A program made the position numbers and the translations under genes. Below the pieces are notes generated by a model that ran no database searches, had not been told where the DNA came from, and was given only the letters and a program-made list of their open reading frames with translations. Of a stretch of 64,000 nucleotides of DNA, positions 21,500-33,393 are shown piece by piece. The stretch covers positions 6,329,730 to 6,393,729 of the forward strand of contig CAIIXF020000007.1 in NCBI GenBank assembly GCA_903813345.2. The letters run 5' to 3'. Each line of letters starts with the position of its first letter. The first letter of the stretch is position 1. Source of the stretch: Owenia fusiformis. Lineage: Eukaryota; Annelida; Polychaeta; Sabellida; Oweniidae.

Positions 21500-23565
21500 T
21501 CCAGAAGCCCCCAGAAGCTATATGATGGCCCCCAGTGGCCCAAAGAATCTATACAGGGGCCCCAAGTGGCCCCCAGAAGCTATACTGTGCTCCCCAGAAG
21601 CTATATGTTGGCCCCCAGAAGCTGAATAGTGGCCCCCAGGAGCTATACAGTGGCTCCAAGAAGCTATACAGGAAACCCTGTGGCCCCCAGGAGCTATACG
21701 GTGGCGCCCAGAAGCTATACAGGGGCCCCCAGTGGCCCCCAAAAGCTATACGGTCGCCCCCAGAAGCTATACGGGGGCCCCCAGAAGCTATATGATGGCC
21801 CCCAGAAGCTATACAAGGGCCCCCAGAAACTATACTATGGTCTCCAGAAGCTATATGGTGGCCCCCCAGTGGCCCTCGGAAGCTATATGATGGCCTCCAG
21901 AAGCTAATTAGTGGCCCCCAGGAGCTATACGGTGGCTCCCAGAAGCTATACAGGGGACCCCAGTGGCCCCAAGAAGCTAAACGATGGCCCCCAGAAGCTA
22001 TACAGGAGCCCCAAAAAGCTACATGATGGCCCCCAGAATCTATATGATGGCCCCCAATAGCTCCCAGAAGATGTGAAGGGCCCCCAGTAGCCCCTAGAAG
22101 CTATCCGGTGGCCCCCAGTGGCCCTCATAGGCTATATGATGGTCCCCAGAAGCTAAATAGTGACCCTCAGGAGCTATATGGTGGTTCCCAGAAGCTACAC
22201 AATGGCCCTCAGAATCTATATGGTGGCCCCTAATGGCTCCCAGAAGCTATAAAGGGCCACCCAGTAGCCCCTAGAAGCTATACGGTGGCCCCCAGTGGCC
22301 CCAAAAGCTATATAGTGGCCCCAAGAAGCTATAAAGGGGCCCACAGTGGCTCCCAGAAGCTATACGATGGCCCCCAGAAGCTATGCAAGGGCCTGCAGAA
22401 ACTGTACTGTAGCCCCCAGAAGCTATACAGGGGCCCCCAGTGGCTCCCAGAAGCTATACGATGGCCCCCAGAAGCTATGCAAGGGCCCGCAGAAACTATA
22501 CGGTAGCCCCCATAAGCTATACGATGGCCTCCAGAAGCTATACAGTGTCCCCCAATGGGCCACCATATAGCTTTGGGGGCCATCATATAGCTTCTAGGGG
22601 CTACTGGGGGCCCTGTATAGCTTCTGGGAGCCATTGGGGGCCATCATATAGATTCTGGGGGCCATCGTGTAGCTTCTGGGAGCTGCTGTATAGCTTCTTG
22701 GGGCCATCGTATAGCTTCTTGGGGCCACTGGGGTTCCCTGTATAGCTTCTGGGTGCCACCGTATAGATCCCGGGGGCCACTAATTAGCTTCTTGGGGCCA
22801 TCATATAGCTTCTGAGGGCCACTGGGGGCCACCATATAGCTTCTGGAGACCACAGTATAGCTTCTGGGGCCATCGTATAGCTTCTGGGGGTCATTGTATA
22901 GCTTCTTGGGGCCACTGGGGTCCCCTGTATAGCTTCTGGGTGCCACCATATAGCTCCTGGGGGCCCCTAATTAGCTTCTGGGAGCCATCATATAGCTTCT
23001 GAGGGCCACTGGGGGCCACCATATAGCTTCTGGAGACCAGAGTATAGTTTCTGGGGGCCCTTGTATAGCTTCTGGGGGCCATTGGGGGCCATCATATAGA
23101 TTCTGGGGGCCATCATATAGTTTCTGGGGGTCCTTGTATAGCCTCTGAGGGCCATCGTATAGCTTCTTGGTGCCATTGGGGGCCATCATATAGATTCTGG
23201 GGGCTATCGTATAGTTTCTGGGGGCCCTTGTATAGCTTCTGGGGGCCATCGTATAGCTTCTTGGGGCCACTGGGGTCCCCTGTATAGCTTCTGGGGGCCA
23301 TCGTATAGCTTCTTGGGGCCACTGGGGTCCCCTGTATAGCTTCTGGGTGCCACCGTATAGCTCCTGGGGGCCACTAATTAGCTTCTGGGGGCCATCATAT
23401 AGCTTCTGAGGGCCACTGAGGTACACCATATAGCTTCTGGAGACCACAGTATAGTTTCTGTGGGCCCTTGTATAGCTTCTGGGGGCCATCGTATACCTTC
23501 TGGGGGCCACTTGGGGCCCCTGTATAGATTGTTGGGGCTACTGGGGGCCATCATATAGCTTCTGG
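21500..23565. repeat. inverted arrays of a 21-bp repeat
   Basis: Units of the form AGAAGCTATACGGTGGCCCCC (21 bp, some with an added CAGTGGCCCC block) run in plus orientation from about 21500 to 22555. They continue as the reverse complement to 23565, with the switch near 22,560. Because the unit is a multiple of three, frames stay open on both strands (repeats of PQKLYGG or PRSYTVA). The 179-codon frame at 22971-23510 is one of these and is not evidence for a gene. The array is GC-rich compared with its surroundings. Confidence 0.95.
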
Positions 23566-24146
23566 TAGAGGTGTCAAGTATTAACCGGTTAACCGGTTAA
23601 CCGCCGATAATGCCTTGACCGGTCTGAGTTTTTATGGGCGGTTAGTTGACCGTGTATAATTCTGTTATTTCCCGCGCTTTTGCATGCTAATCCGTTTGGT
23701 TTTATGGTGTCAGTTTCACGTAAGCTACTCATACATGCCATAAGTCCCATAACTCCTTACAAACATCCAATCAGCAACGTTAATCCCTGCTGCATTGCTT
23801 TCCCGCGCTTACTTTGCATTTTAATCTGTTTGTTTTCAAGCGTCAGTTTCATGTGAGCTACTCATACATGTGATAGGTCCGATAATTCCTTACAAACATC
23901 CAATCAGCAACTTTAATCCCTGCCACATTGCTTTCCCGCGCTTACTTACATAGAATAGCGTAAAGCTTGACGTACGTAAAAAATAAACGCCGATATATCA
24001 TTTTTCCAATTTTTTCAACTTTCAAGATCGAAGATGAAGATTTCATTTGAAATTATAAGTTCAAATTTCCCGCCGGTTAACCGACTTTAACCGGTAAAAA
24101 CCCCCGGTTAACCGGTTAATGCTCAAGCGGTTAATTGACACCACTA
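23566..24146. mobile_element. 581-bp hAT-type non-autonomous element with 8-bp target duplication
   Basis: Ends TAGAGGTGTCAAGTATTAAC and TTAATTGACACCACTA are inverted repeats of the TAGNGGTGTCAA type. Both sides carry GCTTCTGG (23558-23565 and 24147-24154), an 8-bp duplication as made by hAT transposases. The inside has AACCGGTTAACCGG blocks near both ends and two ~140-bp direct copies (about 23667-23805 and 23806-23945; shared CTACTCATACATG, CCTTACAAACATCCAATCAG). No transposase is present. It interrupts only the right arm, so it came after the palindrome. Confidence 0.93.
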
Positions 24147-24238
24147 GCTTCTGGGGGCTTCTGGAACCTAATAATTAATGTATTTTGCCAGGTTTCACCA
24201 AAATCTTCAAATATGGGGGCTGTCAGGAGGGGGTTAAA

Positions 24239-24421
24239 TTAAGTTTTTTTAAACAAATTCATGTGACTATTTATCTCTAAAGCAAAGGGAGAATAACTTT
24301 CTTTTAACTCATTAAGAACGTGAAATGTAAAAACCTCATTATCAAGTGATGTTACCATAGCATCTGAAATGTAAGAAATATTACATAAACCATATGATGA
24401 ATCATCTTCACTTCTAATCAT
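24239..24421 (-). other. 60-codon open frame, mirror of the left-arm frame
   Basis: Begins MIRSEDDSSYGLCNISYISD. See the left-arm copy at 21231-21419. The last residues differ after a frame change (MNLFKKT). Confidence 0.3.
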
Positions 24422-25628
24422 GCTTTATACTTCAGATGCTTTAAGAATCAAGAATATGAAGAATATGATGAATATGATGAAAATCAGACGATATGTATAC
24501 TATTTATATGAATCATTGAAAGTGAATGATAAATTATAAAATTGGATCTTTAATATACAGGGTCGAGATAACCGTTTTGACCCCTGTGAATGATAGACAA
24601 AATACATGTAACCTTTCCACATACTTATTAGTTCAGTTCAATACATGCACATTTTTACTCAATAAGATTGAAACAACTATGGTTGTTACTTTTTTTGTTA
24701 ATTTAATATTCTTTTTATAATTGTCAAACAATGACGTTCACAGTAACTGCCTCCAAAGCTGGATAATTTTGTTAATTCTGATCCAATTTTGAAGATTTGT
24801 TGTCTCTTTAATGTTGCTTATATCTTCCACTCATCAAATAAGGGACAAAACTATGCACACATTCTGTCATACGGCCTCAGTTCTAATAGATATGTTGCTA
24901 TACTAGGATATTCTGAACCAAAAATGGATTGATGACGTCACAATTAATGCAAATTAGCTAATTTGCATAACTGAATATTGTAACCATATAGTAAATTTAA
25001 TAAGGTTTAATCAGATACCAATATCATCTCTATAGACCAAATAATGGCAAAGCTACATTGATTCAAGACTCCAAGGTAAGACGTATGTATATTATTGTCA
25101 AATAATGACATTCACGATAGCTGCCTCGAAAGTTACATAACTTTCGTAATACTGATTCAATTTTGAATCTGTTTTCACTTTTATGTTGCTTATACCTTCT
25201 ACTAATAGAATAAAGGACAAAACCTTTCAGAAATTTTGCCATACGGCCTCAGTTCTAATAGATACATTGCTATAGTTGGAAATTCTGAACCAAAAATAGA
25301 TTGATGACGTCATAATTTATGCAAATTAGATAATTTGCATAATTGAATATCATAAATTTATTGGAAATTTAACGAGGTTCAATTTGGTACCAATATCATT
25401 TCTATAGACCAAATAATGACAGAGCTACAAATGATTTAAGATACCAAGGTAAGATGTCTAAAGATGCGTAACCATGGTAACTGAATGCGGCCATAAAAGT
25501 ACTATGGGACATTAGTTGGCAATGTTAACAAATGGATTCATTAAATAGACACCCTAGGGATTACAAAAATGTATGTAACTTATTCACACCTTATGGGTGC
25601 ATGGGAACCCCTTGTTCCTACTATACTA

Positions 25629-26459
25629 AATATGGTTCGAATTTTACCTGTTAGATGGGCATTATTTGTAAAAACATGTTTTGTTTGGTTGGATTTGCCA
25701 CTCTGTGGCGTTGCTGTTTTCTAGTTGCACAATGTTTTTAAGAGTTGTTCCTCTACTGTATTTGTTCTAAAATTATGTACAAGGCTGGGATTTTATCAGT
25801 GTAATGCTATTAAGGTGATTTCTGATTGATATACGGAACTTACAAATTAATATGTTATTTCATTTTTAATGCAGTTTTGATTCTCAGAAGTATTTAATAT
25901 GGTAGTTTATATGCATATATGTTTAATTATATGGATGTTTTGAAAGCGATGCATTGAACTACTTAGGACATATATTTTTCTATCACCAGATATTATTATC
26001 CTAATGTAACTTAGATGTTCTGGTATCTGCCATATTGTTTTAAATAATACTTTTGCATTTTTAATTATTTATTAGCCATTTTTATAGTTCTCAGCCATCA
26101 GGACTTTGTAAAGTGTATTGTAGTTTATGATTTTATGGGCTTTATTGCTCATTTTTACAATAAAGTAATGGACATACAAACATCTATTTTGCCATTTTTG
26201 TTTCTATGTAGCTAGCAATGAGGGTATATACTACATGAAAATAAACCTATGGATCTGACAATAGTATATTTACCCAGAATTGATTTTTGCAATGCGTTGC
26301 AATATACACAATAATGAAAATAAAGAAATAATGAAATGATATCCCCAAATCAAGAGATTTGGATCTAAGAATGCATTGATTGAACAGAACTGAATGTGAG
26401 TGGAAATTATTTTTTGTGCATTGGACAATAAATTAATGCATTACTTAATTCATATTTAT
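25629..26459. other. palindrome flank, no feature seen
   Basis: AT-rich unique-looking sequence with no splice-bounded frame, RNA gene or clear repeat. Confidence 0.4.
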
Positions 26460-26900
26460 AAGGAAAATAATATTCCCTTATCTAGAGATGCAGAAATATG
26501 CAAGAAATGATAACTCCGGATCTAACAACACCCAAATCATGAAAAACCGTTATTTTGACGAATTACCTAATCAAGATTTACACGGAAATACAATTTTCTT
26601 GCATTAAGCGATGCAAAATTAAACAATAAACAAAATATCCTGGATCTACTAATCCCACATTTATCCGAAATGTATTTTCGTTGCATTCCCTTATCCAGCT
26701 TTATACGGGAATACAACTTTCTTGCATTAAGCGATGCAAAATTAAACAATAAACAAAATTTCCTGAATCTACAAATGCCACATTTATCTGAAATACATTT
26801 TCATTGCATCCCCTAATCCAACATTATACGGAAAATAACATTTCATCATCTGACTATGCAGAAATATTCAAGAATTAACATCAACGGATTAGATAATGCA
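26460..26900 (-). repeat. dispersed repeat family, copy 2, with a 123-bp direct repeat
   Basis: CTTGCATTAAGCGATGCAAA and the following bases occur at 26598 and again at 26721. The reverse complement of the region aligns with 2700-3000: AGATGATGAAA, GGATAAATGTGG, CAAGAAAGTTGTATTCCCG, TGTTAGATC and TTTCTTGCATATTTCTGCAT appear in the same order. There is no coding potential. Confidence 0.75.
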
Positions 26901-28258
26901 GTTATATGTCAATCTTAAAAACCACGTATCTCATAATGGGAAAATATCCATAAAGTAACACAGACCTTTATTGTACAATACAAAAAATAAATGGAAAATG
27001 CGATAGAAGCATTGTGTGATCCAGATTAATACAAAACTTGCATTTTCTTGAATCATCAGGGTTCCCATTGCGGAGTTATGCAAGATAAGATTTCCCCGCC
27101 TTGTGTAATAATTATCTAGCATTTTATTGCGTATATCTGGATCACGGATTTATCCGCTATTATCCGAGATAGGATTTTCTTGGATTGGGACACCTTTCAC
27201 GCGGTGTATACAGTACTATACATTAGTAAGTGACTCCACGTGTCTTAAATTGGTAACAAATGTCCAATATGACATTTTGAAAACGAAAGCAGTAAGCACC
27301 ATACTTGGTATACTACGGTCCATTATTATAAATCACAGGAACTATAGCAATATAAATACAACGTTAAAATACGTTTTCTAGAACCAAATTCAAACCATAA
27401 ACTAGTAATTTAAGGAAACTATATTTCGATAAGATCGGGCGACATCTATAATACAGTGACTGCGTTAATTTGAGAAACAACCCATGCTGTTCGTGCAATT
27501 CGTTTGAATGCTGCGCAAACGTTTAGTTAGTAATATATTATTTTCAAATAAATAATGGAACCATTTCAGATTAAGGCAAACATTACAATAAATCTAGAGA
27601 GAATGTATAGTTTTGCTTCTGTGATACAATTTTGGAGACTATATTTTTATCACATGAAAATCGAGAAAACTGTTTTTCAGTTCTCTGTCTACTTGAAGAG
27701 ATTGTTATTCCCGTAGTCATGCTAACCTTATCGTTCAAAATGTGGTGACTAGCATAATTTTAGAGCTAGTAATGCTCTTTACACGTTGCCGAAGCGATAC
27801 TAACACGCCTGCTCAACAAAGGGTAACCGTTAACCTATCGAATTTATTTAATAACCTTTGCCTCATAAAGAAAATCAAAATCATTAAACAATAATCTGAA
27901 GATCCTTTCAGAAAAGTGACTTAATGACTGACGGCATACTGGACCATTCTGAGAAACTAAATATTTAATATTAGCCATTATTATATCACTATCTAGCTAG
28001 CGACAGTATGATTGGTCAAAACCGGGTCACATGTCGTGGGATATCTGGCGATATTCAATGGCAATGCTAATCAGATAAGACAAGCGTGAGATATCTAGCG
28101 ATATCCCCCGCTCCCGAGAATTTTCAAAGAATTTGTTTTCGTTCAGTGTAAATAATTTAGTTCAGTGTAAGTGAAAATGGCAGACGAACCGAGTAGTTCA
28201 ATGTTAACCTATGACTTAATAATATTAGGGATGTTTAGCTAGACAGTGATATAATAAA
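26901..28258. other. no gene seen; weak extension of the dispersed repeat
   Basis: Up to about 27200 the sequence keeps short words of the dispersed repeat (CTTGCATT, TATCCG, GGATTT). The rest is plain AT-rich DNA. The frame at 27127-27381 lacks splice or codon support. Confidence 0.35.
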
Positions 28259-28394
28259 ACAAATATTTCACTCTATTTTCGGTGAATACCTGTAGCACTT
28301 TCACAAGGTGATATTCCACTTGCCCTTCGGGCTTCGTGGAATATCACTTGTGAAAGATGTACAGGTATTCACCTCAATAGAGTGAAATATTTGT
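28259..28394. mobile_element. 136-bp near-perfect hairpin element
   Basis: ACAAATATTTCACTCTATT at the left is mirrored by AATAGAGTGAAATATTTGT at the right. Pairing continues through GGTGAATACCTGTA, CTTTCACAAG and TGATATTCCAC to a short centre around CCCTTCGGG. It is a typical miniature foldback; no target duplication could be fixed. Confidence 0.9.
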
Positions 28395-29157
28395 TCAATA
28401 TCGGTATGGCTCGGTGAAATCTTTCGAATGAGGGAGATTATGGGTTCATTTGACACTGGTATCAATTTGAGCTTGGCTGGGGTTTGGGTCTGGGTGAACA
28501 TGCCACATGCGCAACACATTTTGGTCTCAGATTTTGAACTTTGTGAATCAATACATTATCGAATGACTGCTGTACGAAATCGTTCAATATTATATCCAAA
28601 TCCATTAAATAAGTTTTCTAAGTTATTGACAGTGGATCAGGTGGTGTGAATTCTAAAATGTGACAACGCGAAAAACGCAAATGAAACTTTACAAACGACG
28701 TGCGTTTGAAAAGATATGCTAGTGTCAATATTCATACTAGACGTTTTTGCGAATTAACTTTTTCTTGGAAAGTGATTTTCTCGATTAAACATTGATTTAT
28801 GCTTATTGTATTCGCTGCGTGTACGTAAAGGTAAATGGAAAACATAAACCTCTCTGAACCTGAAAAACAGTGCTTCGCTTGTCTCCAATGGAGCGATACT
28901 TTCGATAACCTTATTTATCAGGGGAGTTCAAATAATGTAGCTTTTTGGATATGGACAAACATGAACATAAAAACGTGTCATTGTTAACATACAAACCAAG
29001 CTTTATGTACAATTTAATGCAAATGATCGAAAGACGGAGAATGTCAGACATGTCAAAATGTGAAACAAGGCGATCGACTTTGGTAATTAAACCATTTGAA
29101 CTTAGTTGAGGAATTAACCGACAGGCAGGCGGATGTTCCTACAGACGGACTAGTAGG

Positions 29158-29196
29158 TTATCCATGTGAGCTAATATGTACCATAGAAGTCCCAGA
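29158..29196 (-). CDS. candidate last coding exon of the minus-strand gene
   Basis: On the minus strand a pyrimidine-rich acceptor (GCCTTTCATTCAG) precedes SGTSMVHISSHG and a TAA whose complement is 29158-29160. It enters in phase 0, as required by the exon at 29283. An ATTAAA word lies further downstream on the minus strand as a possible poly(A) signal. An alternative last exon follows a CACTGTTTTTCAG acceptor near 28862. Confidence 0.35.
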   Translation of the reverse strand, partial: SGTSMVHISSHG

Positions 29197-29282
29197 CTGA
29201 ATGAAAGGCATTGATACTATAATTATGCAAAAGCCAAGAACTAAGCTCTTACGAACTTAATAACATATCCATCCAAACTTAC

Positions 29283-29326
29283 GGCAATAACAATAATGTA
29301 ATACAAATGTTTTAACTCATCATGAT
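29283..29326 (-). CDS. candidate 44-nt exon, hydrophobic segment
   Basis: Bounded by acceptor TTGTTGTCACCTTTACAG and a perfect GTAAGT donor. The only open frame reads HDELKHLYYIIVIA after a split Asp codon and ends in phase 0. The YYIIVIA run is hydrophobic and could be part of a membrane segment or C-terminal signal, but it is short. The intron to the next exon upstream is 111 bp. Confidence 0.5.
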
Positions 29327-29437
29327 CTGTAAAGGTGACAACAAAGAAACATATTAGTAATGTCAAATATGAAACTGTTTTGATTTTGAGTTTGTAGATA
29401 TCACGTCTGCTAAAAGTGTGTTATCGGCCATTCTTAC

Positions 29438-29469
29438 CATTACATTGAACATGGTTCCTACTTGAACAT
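29438..29469 (-). CDS. candidate 32-nt exon with two cysteines
   Basis: Acceptor TATTATACTGTTGCAG and donor GTAAGA. In the frame set by its neighbours it reads CSSRNHVQCN, entering after two bases of a split Arg codon and leaving with one base of Asp. The cysteines suit an extracellular protein. Confidence 0.42.
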
Positions 29470-30599
29470 CTGCAACAGTATAATATTGAGTTATATGTCA
29501 ATATTATTACTCTCAATCACTATATTTACACTGTGTCAGTTGTCTAAACGTATTCCTAATGTTGGGTAATCTATGTCTATATTATAAATCAGGAGACATT
29601 TACCGGTTTAGAAGAAATAATTCATCATGATAAAATGCTTCATAGCCTGTAATCGTGGGATATCCAATTCCCTGGTAAGCACAATACTTTGTAGGAAAGC
29701 TATGTTATTAATTAGATTTTATATGGCAATAAAGCAGTCCTTGTGGAGTAGAATAGATGATGAAAGTCGATTTAAAACAGCTACATTTGTGTCCGGAACA
29801 CTTCGCATTAATATATTATAGTCTGGATCATTATAATTTCCTGGTTTTACAAGAATCTAAGACTTATACGATATAATTAAGAACACCCAAGTGAAAGGAC
29901 AACACCATACCGTTAATGCATAGTACGAAGACCAACTTTATATTCAAGTATACATATGTACAATGGGTGATATACTGAAACGTAACACACAAGTTATTAA
30001 TTATCAAGTCGCAATATGAAATCAGAAACATAGTAGCATATGAAGAAGCAGTCAATAATTGTTCCGAATGTATTTTCAAGCAATGTGGATTCGATCATAC
30101 TGCTCTGATTTCATACAACATATCAGTAGATACAATACATTGTTTCTTTTCACGTGTGATTATGGTTTGTTAAAGTTGGGTTTGTTTTTCTAACGACTGG
30201 TGTACACTTATATATTTTCTGAAGAGATAGAGGTAGTTGAGAGGTGTTCAAATTCTCATGGGAAGACCTGAAGTCAGCTATCTTGAACGAATTGCAGGCT
30301 ATGAGAACAATGGGTTTAAAATGGTGTTCAAATACTGGGTTAGATGACATAAACTATAAAACTATGTGTTGGCGACAAAGGACATTATGTAGAACAAATA
30401 TGAAATATGAAATGAGAATATGATATGCCATGTCAAATGTAATGAAAAAATCAATCAAAAGTGCTTGGACTGGAATTTAGTTTTTTGATAGTTGCCCCGG
30501 GTCTCTATGATCTCTGTTGCTTTGACAAACATAACTTCAACCAATCATATAACTTTGACCCATAACTTGGTATATGAATGAATCATATTCTGTACAAAG
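29470..30599. other. intronic stretch with an alternative last exon candidate
   Basis: On the minus strand a strong acceptor (CTACCTCTATCTCTTCAG) near 30220 precedes KIYKCTPVVRKTNPTLTNHN and a stop. Together with an alternative GTGAGT donor four bases beyond the exon at 32136 it could give another C-terminus in phase 0. No poly(A) signal was seen close by. Confidence 0.25.
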
Positions 30600-31250
30600 G
30601 TCCATGTGCAGTATGGCAAGTGATTTCAGACAGTCATATATTTTACTATGAGTACTTTCTGGACATAAATACAGTGGTTTTCATTAAAACAATATGTTTT
30701 CTTTCAATTTAAGTACACATGATGATAAAGATATCAACCGAACAATTCGAAAAATTATGAATAGGGACCACATGTCAAAATGTTGAATCAATTTGCTCAA
30801 AAGAGGATCTTCTTTTTTATTCTTATTGCATGCAAAGATCATTCAACAAGGGGTCTGAAACTTCTTCAATAACAGAATGGTATTGGAAGTCTAGTTTCGA
30901 AGATATCTGTATTCGATGACCAAAATTATGCTGAAAACAATGGATAGCTCGAGTTTCCCATATGGGAAAATAACATGGGATATTTGGTTTTTAACCTTAA
31001 CGCATATGTTTAAATTGAGAAAAACAAGATCCTCTTTTTCGGAAATAAGCCTAACATTTTTAAAAAAGTGCCAATGTGAAGTCCTAAACTTTTTTCAGAG
31101 AGTTTGATCAATATTGTACTATCATGTAGACTTCACTTGAAAGAAAACATATTGTTTTAATAAAAGCCACTGTATTTATACCCAGAAAGTACTCATGGTG
31201 AAAGATATGACCGTCTAAACTCACTTACCATACTGCACGTGAACTTTTTA
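30600..31250. repeat. ~650-bp foldback with ~200-bp arms
   Basis: GTGCAGTATGGCAAGTGA with AGTACTTTCTGG and AAAACAATATGTTTTCTTTC (30605-30710) recurs in reverse complement at 31130-31250. The pairing extends inward through the AAAGAGGATCTT words. It lies in a predicted intron. Confidence 0.85.
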
Positions 31251-32135
31251 TGAGAATTGGGTAAAATCTGAAGAAATGCCAGATACGTTTACCTTATGTA
31301 TTGATCACCCTGTATATTTATAAGTAGAGCCTTTCCGTCAGATCTGAGATGGATTGTATTGGTCGGTATACGGTGTACCCACAATGTATATGAAGTATAG
31401 AAGACCCAATCCATATCGATAACATTGATTATAAGGCCGAAACTAAGTTTCTATCAATCACATGAACTTAAGAGGGGAGGGGAACCTTACCAGTCAAAGT
31501 CATAGCAGCTCTCTAATTATTGTATATACTGTTCACAGTTCCTTCATTAATCACATTGAAAATCCCTCTAACTTTCGTTTTGCGTCCTCCTTTCTTTGCA
31601 TTTAATCTAAATTTGATATAACAAATATGATCTTGGGTATTTTTTCACTGCTGATGGCACCAGTATAACTAAATTTCGAACAAATTACTACTACATCAAC
31701 TCAGTTAATTATTAAGATACGTTAGAGTAGATGATAATTTTACATTTTCCTACTTACTTGTTTCATCCCACGGGTTTTAACCTTTTTAGCATTATCGAAA
31801 ACATGCGTTATTTAATCGGACACAACACTCAACTAACAATCTCGTGCATTTGTGCTTACATATTTTGATCTAACATAATCAAAATCAACTAAAATGTGAA
31901 CTAACAATCAATGAACATTAAAAATAATTACAGCGTATTATATCTTATTGTCCATTTTGTCATCGTATTACGACTATAGCAACGTTTGATCGGGAAACGA
32001 TAAAAATAGAATGTTAGATACCAAAAGAAACCAAGTACTATTCTCAGATACAGAATTGCTATAGATATAATATAAATGTCTTATAGATATAATATAAATG
32101 TCTTGCATTAGGCAAGGTAAATTGCACTCACGTAC

Positions 32136-32188
32136 CTGTCATTAAAATATATGGTAATATTGATCATAGCACCGGACTGATCCAGGTT
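32136..32188 (-). CDS. candidate 53-nt exon
   Basis: Acceptor CATTCTTATAAAGCCAG and donor GTACGT. Frame 0 is open and reads NLDQSGAMINITIYFND plus two bases of Arg, with an N-glycosylation-like NIT. A second donor GTGAGT lies four bases on and would change the phase. The phase with GTACGT matches the exon at 29438. Confidence 0.48.
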
Positions 32189-32299
32189 CTGGCTTTATAA
32201 GAATGAAATATTGGTTCTATGATTATATTTATTCAACTCGAGTTGGATTTGTTGTTTCAAGTAATGGGGAAAAGCAAGGACAACTTTGGATGTCAACAC

Positions 32300-32500
32300 C
32301 TAAGCATTCCGTTTCTAAAATTAAAGGGGCAACATGGACTGTAGAGAAAATTCAAAATGTTTTATTTTTTCTGAGCTATCGGGTCAATATTTTGCTTAAC
32401 ACCTTCTTTGATATACCTATTTTCTTAAAATGTATGGATAGACTATCAATTTAAGAAATGTAAATTCAGTTCAAAGCTTCTATAAAGGGGGTCCCACTTA
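32300..32500 (+). repeat. dispersed repeat with a decayed coding frame, copy 1
   Basis: Matches 39095-39330 in inverse orientation: AAAGGGG, GCTGTAGAG-like, TTTTCTGAGCTATC, TTTTGCTTAA, TTTTCTTAAAATGTATGGAT and TTCAGTTCAAAGCTTC. Both copies give related peptides in one frame (KGATWTVEKIQ... versus KGVTRAVERKY..., then LSY and NILLN). This suggests remains of a mobile-element protein of unknown type. Confidence 0.6.
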
Positions 32501-33393
32501 GATTTTTCAGATCCATCACGTTTCAAGAGGCATATCAGCTGAAATAAAGTTCATCCAGGGGGTTTCTTTGTAGATAATGAAAATATATGTTAGGCTTGAT
32601 GAAATATCCAAAGTTAAATATATTTTGACACTGGTCGATGATCGTTGAATGCCCCCCCCCCCTTGTATTCATTGTTGCACCTGTAATAGTCCTGAAAATA
32701 CAAATATGGATGTTGTTTAGCTTTTTAATCACATATTTAATATCCAATTAAAAAAAATATATTGATCTTGCTTTCAGGCATATCACAATGACATACGACA
32801 CTTCTGAATGTTGCTCAATCTAGGACCATGATATAGTAATCAATATAACATCAACATAGACATTCGCAAGTCGTCTCATCTTTGTGATATCATTTGTATG
32901 TATTGAGAAAGTTTGTATACTCGATCAATTGATACTAAAATAGAAACACTAATTGCCAACTTTCGTGTCCAACAACGGTATACATATTCCTCTAAAACCC
33001 ACTGGTCCCAAGATACTAAGACGATACAATCCAACACTGTCTCGTTTGCTCTAACGAGATGATCTGAAATATGTTTAAGTGCATGAAGATATCCACTAAT
33101 AATATAAAGCCAACTACATAATCGCAATGGTGCAAAGGCGCAATGATCGCGAAGGTATAATTAACATAGTTATATTAATTGGTGTAAGGTCAGTTGATTT
33201 TGATTGAACGAAAATGATAGTTCTGACAGGTTTCATTTTGAGCCCTATTGCCTGATTCTACGATGTTTTCTAATAATGAAAAGGCATATTGGTTATTTAA
33301 AACACAGAAGAAATTCTTTGAAATTCTGAAATTGAATACAAGTGTGGGATTGGACGAACCAGTAGTACTAATTTAGATAGAAGTACAACTTAC

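Larger units (their letters stand above)
20033..25628. repeat. giant palindrome (5.6 kb, ~2.5-kb arms, interrupted once)
   Basis: The left end TAGTATAGTAGGAACAAGG and the right end CCTTGTTCCTACTATACTA are complementary. The match runs inward through the whole left arm and, skipping the inserted element at 23566-24146, the right arm. Removing that insertion and one copy of its 8-bp duplication leaves about 5.0 kb, centred near 22,540-22,560. The ends are compatible with a TA target (TA|GTATAG at the left, CTATAC|TA at the right), so it may be a very large foldback transposon. Arms differ by a few percent by eye, mostly single bases and small indels. Confidence 0.95.

Noticed and set aside
22971-23510. 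Longest open frame in the window (179 codons)
   Set aside because: Pure translation of the 21-bp repeat array; equally open frames exist on the other strand.
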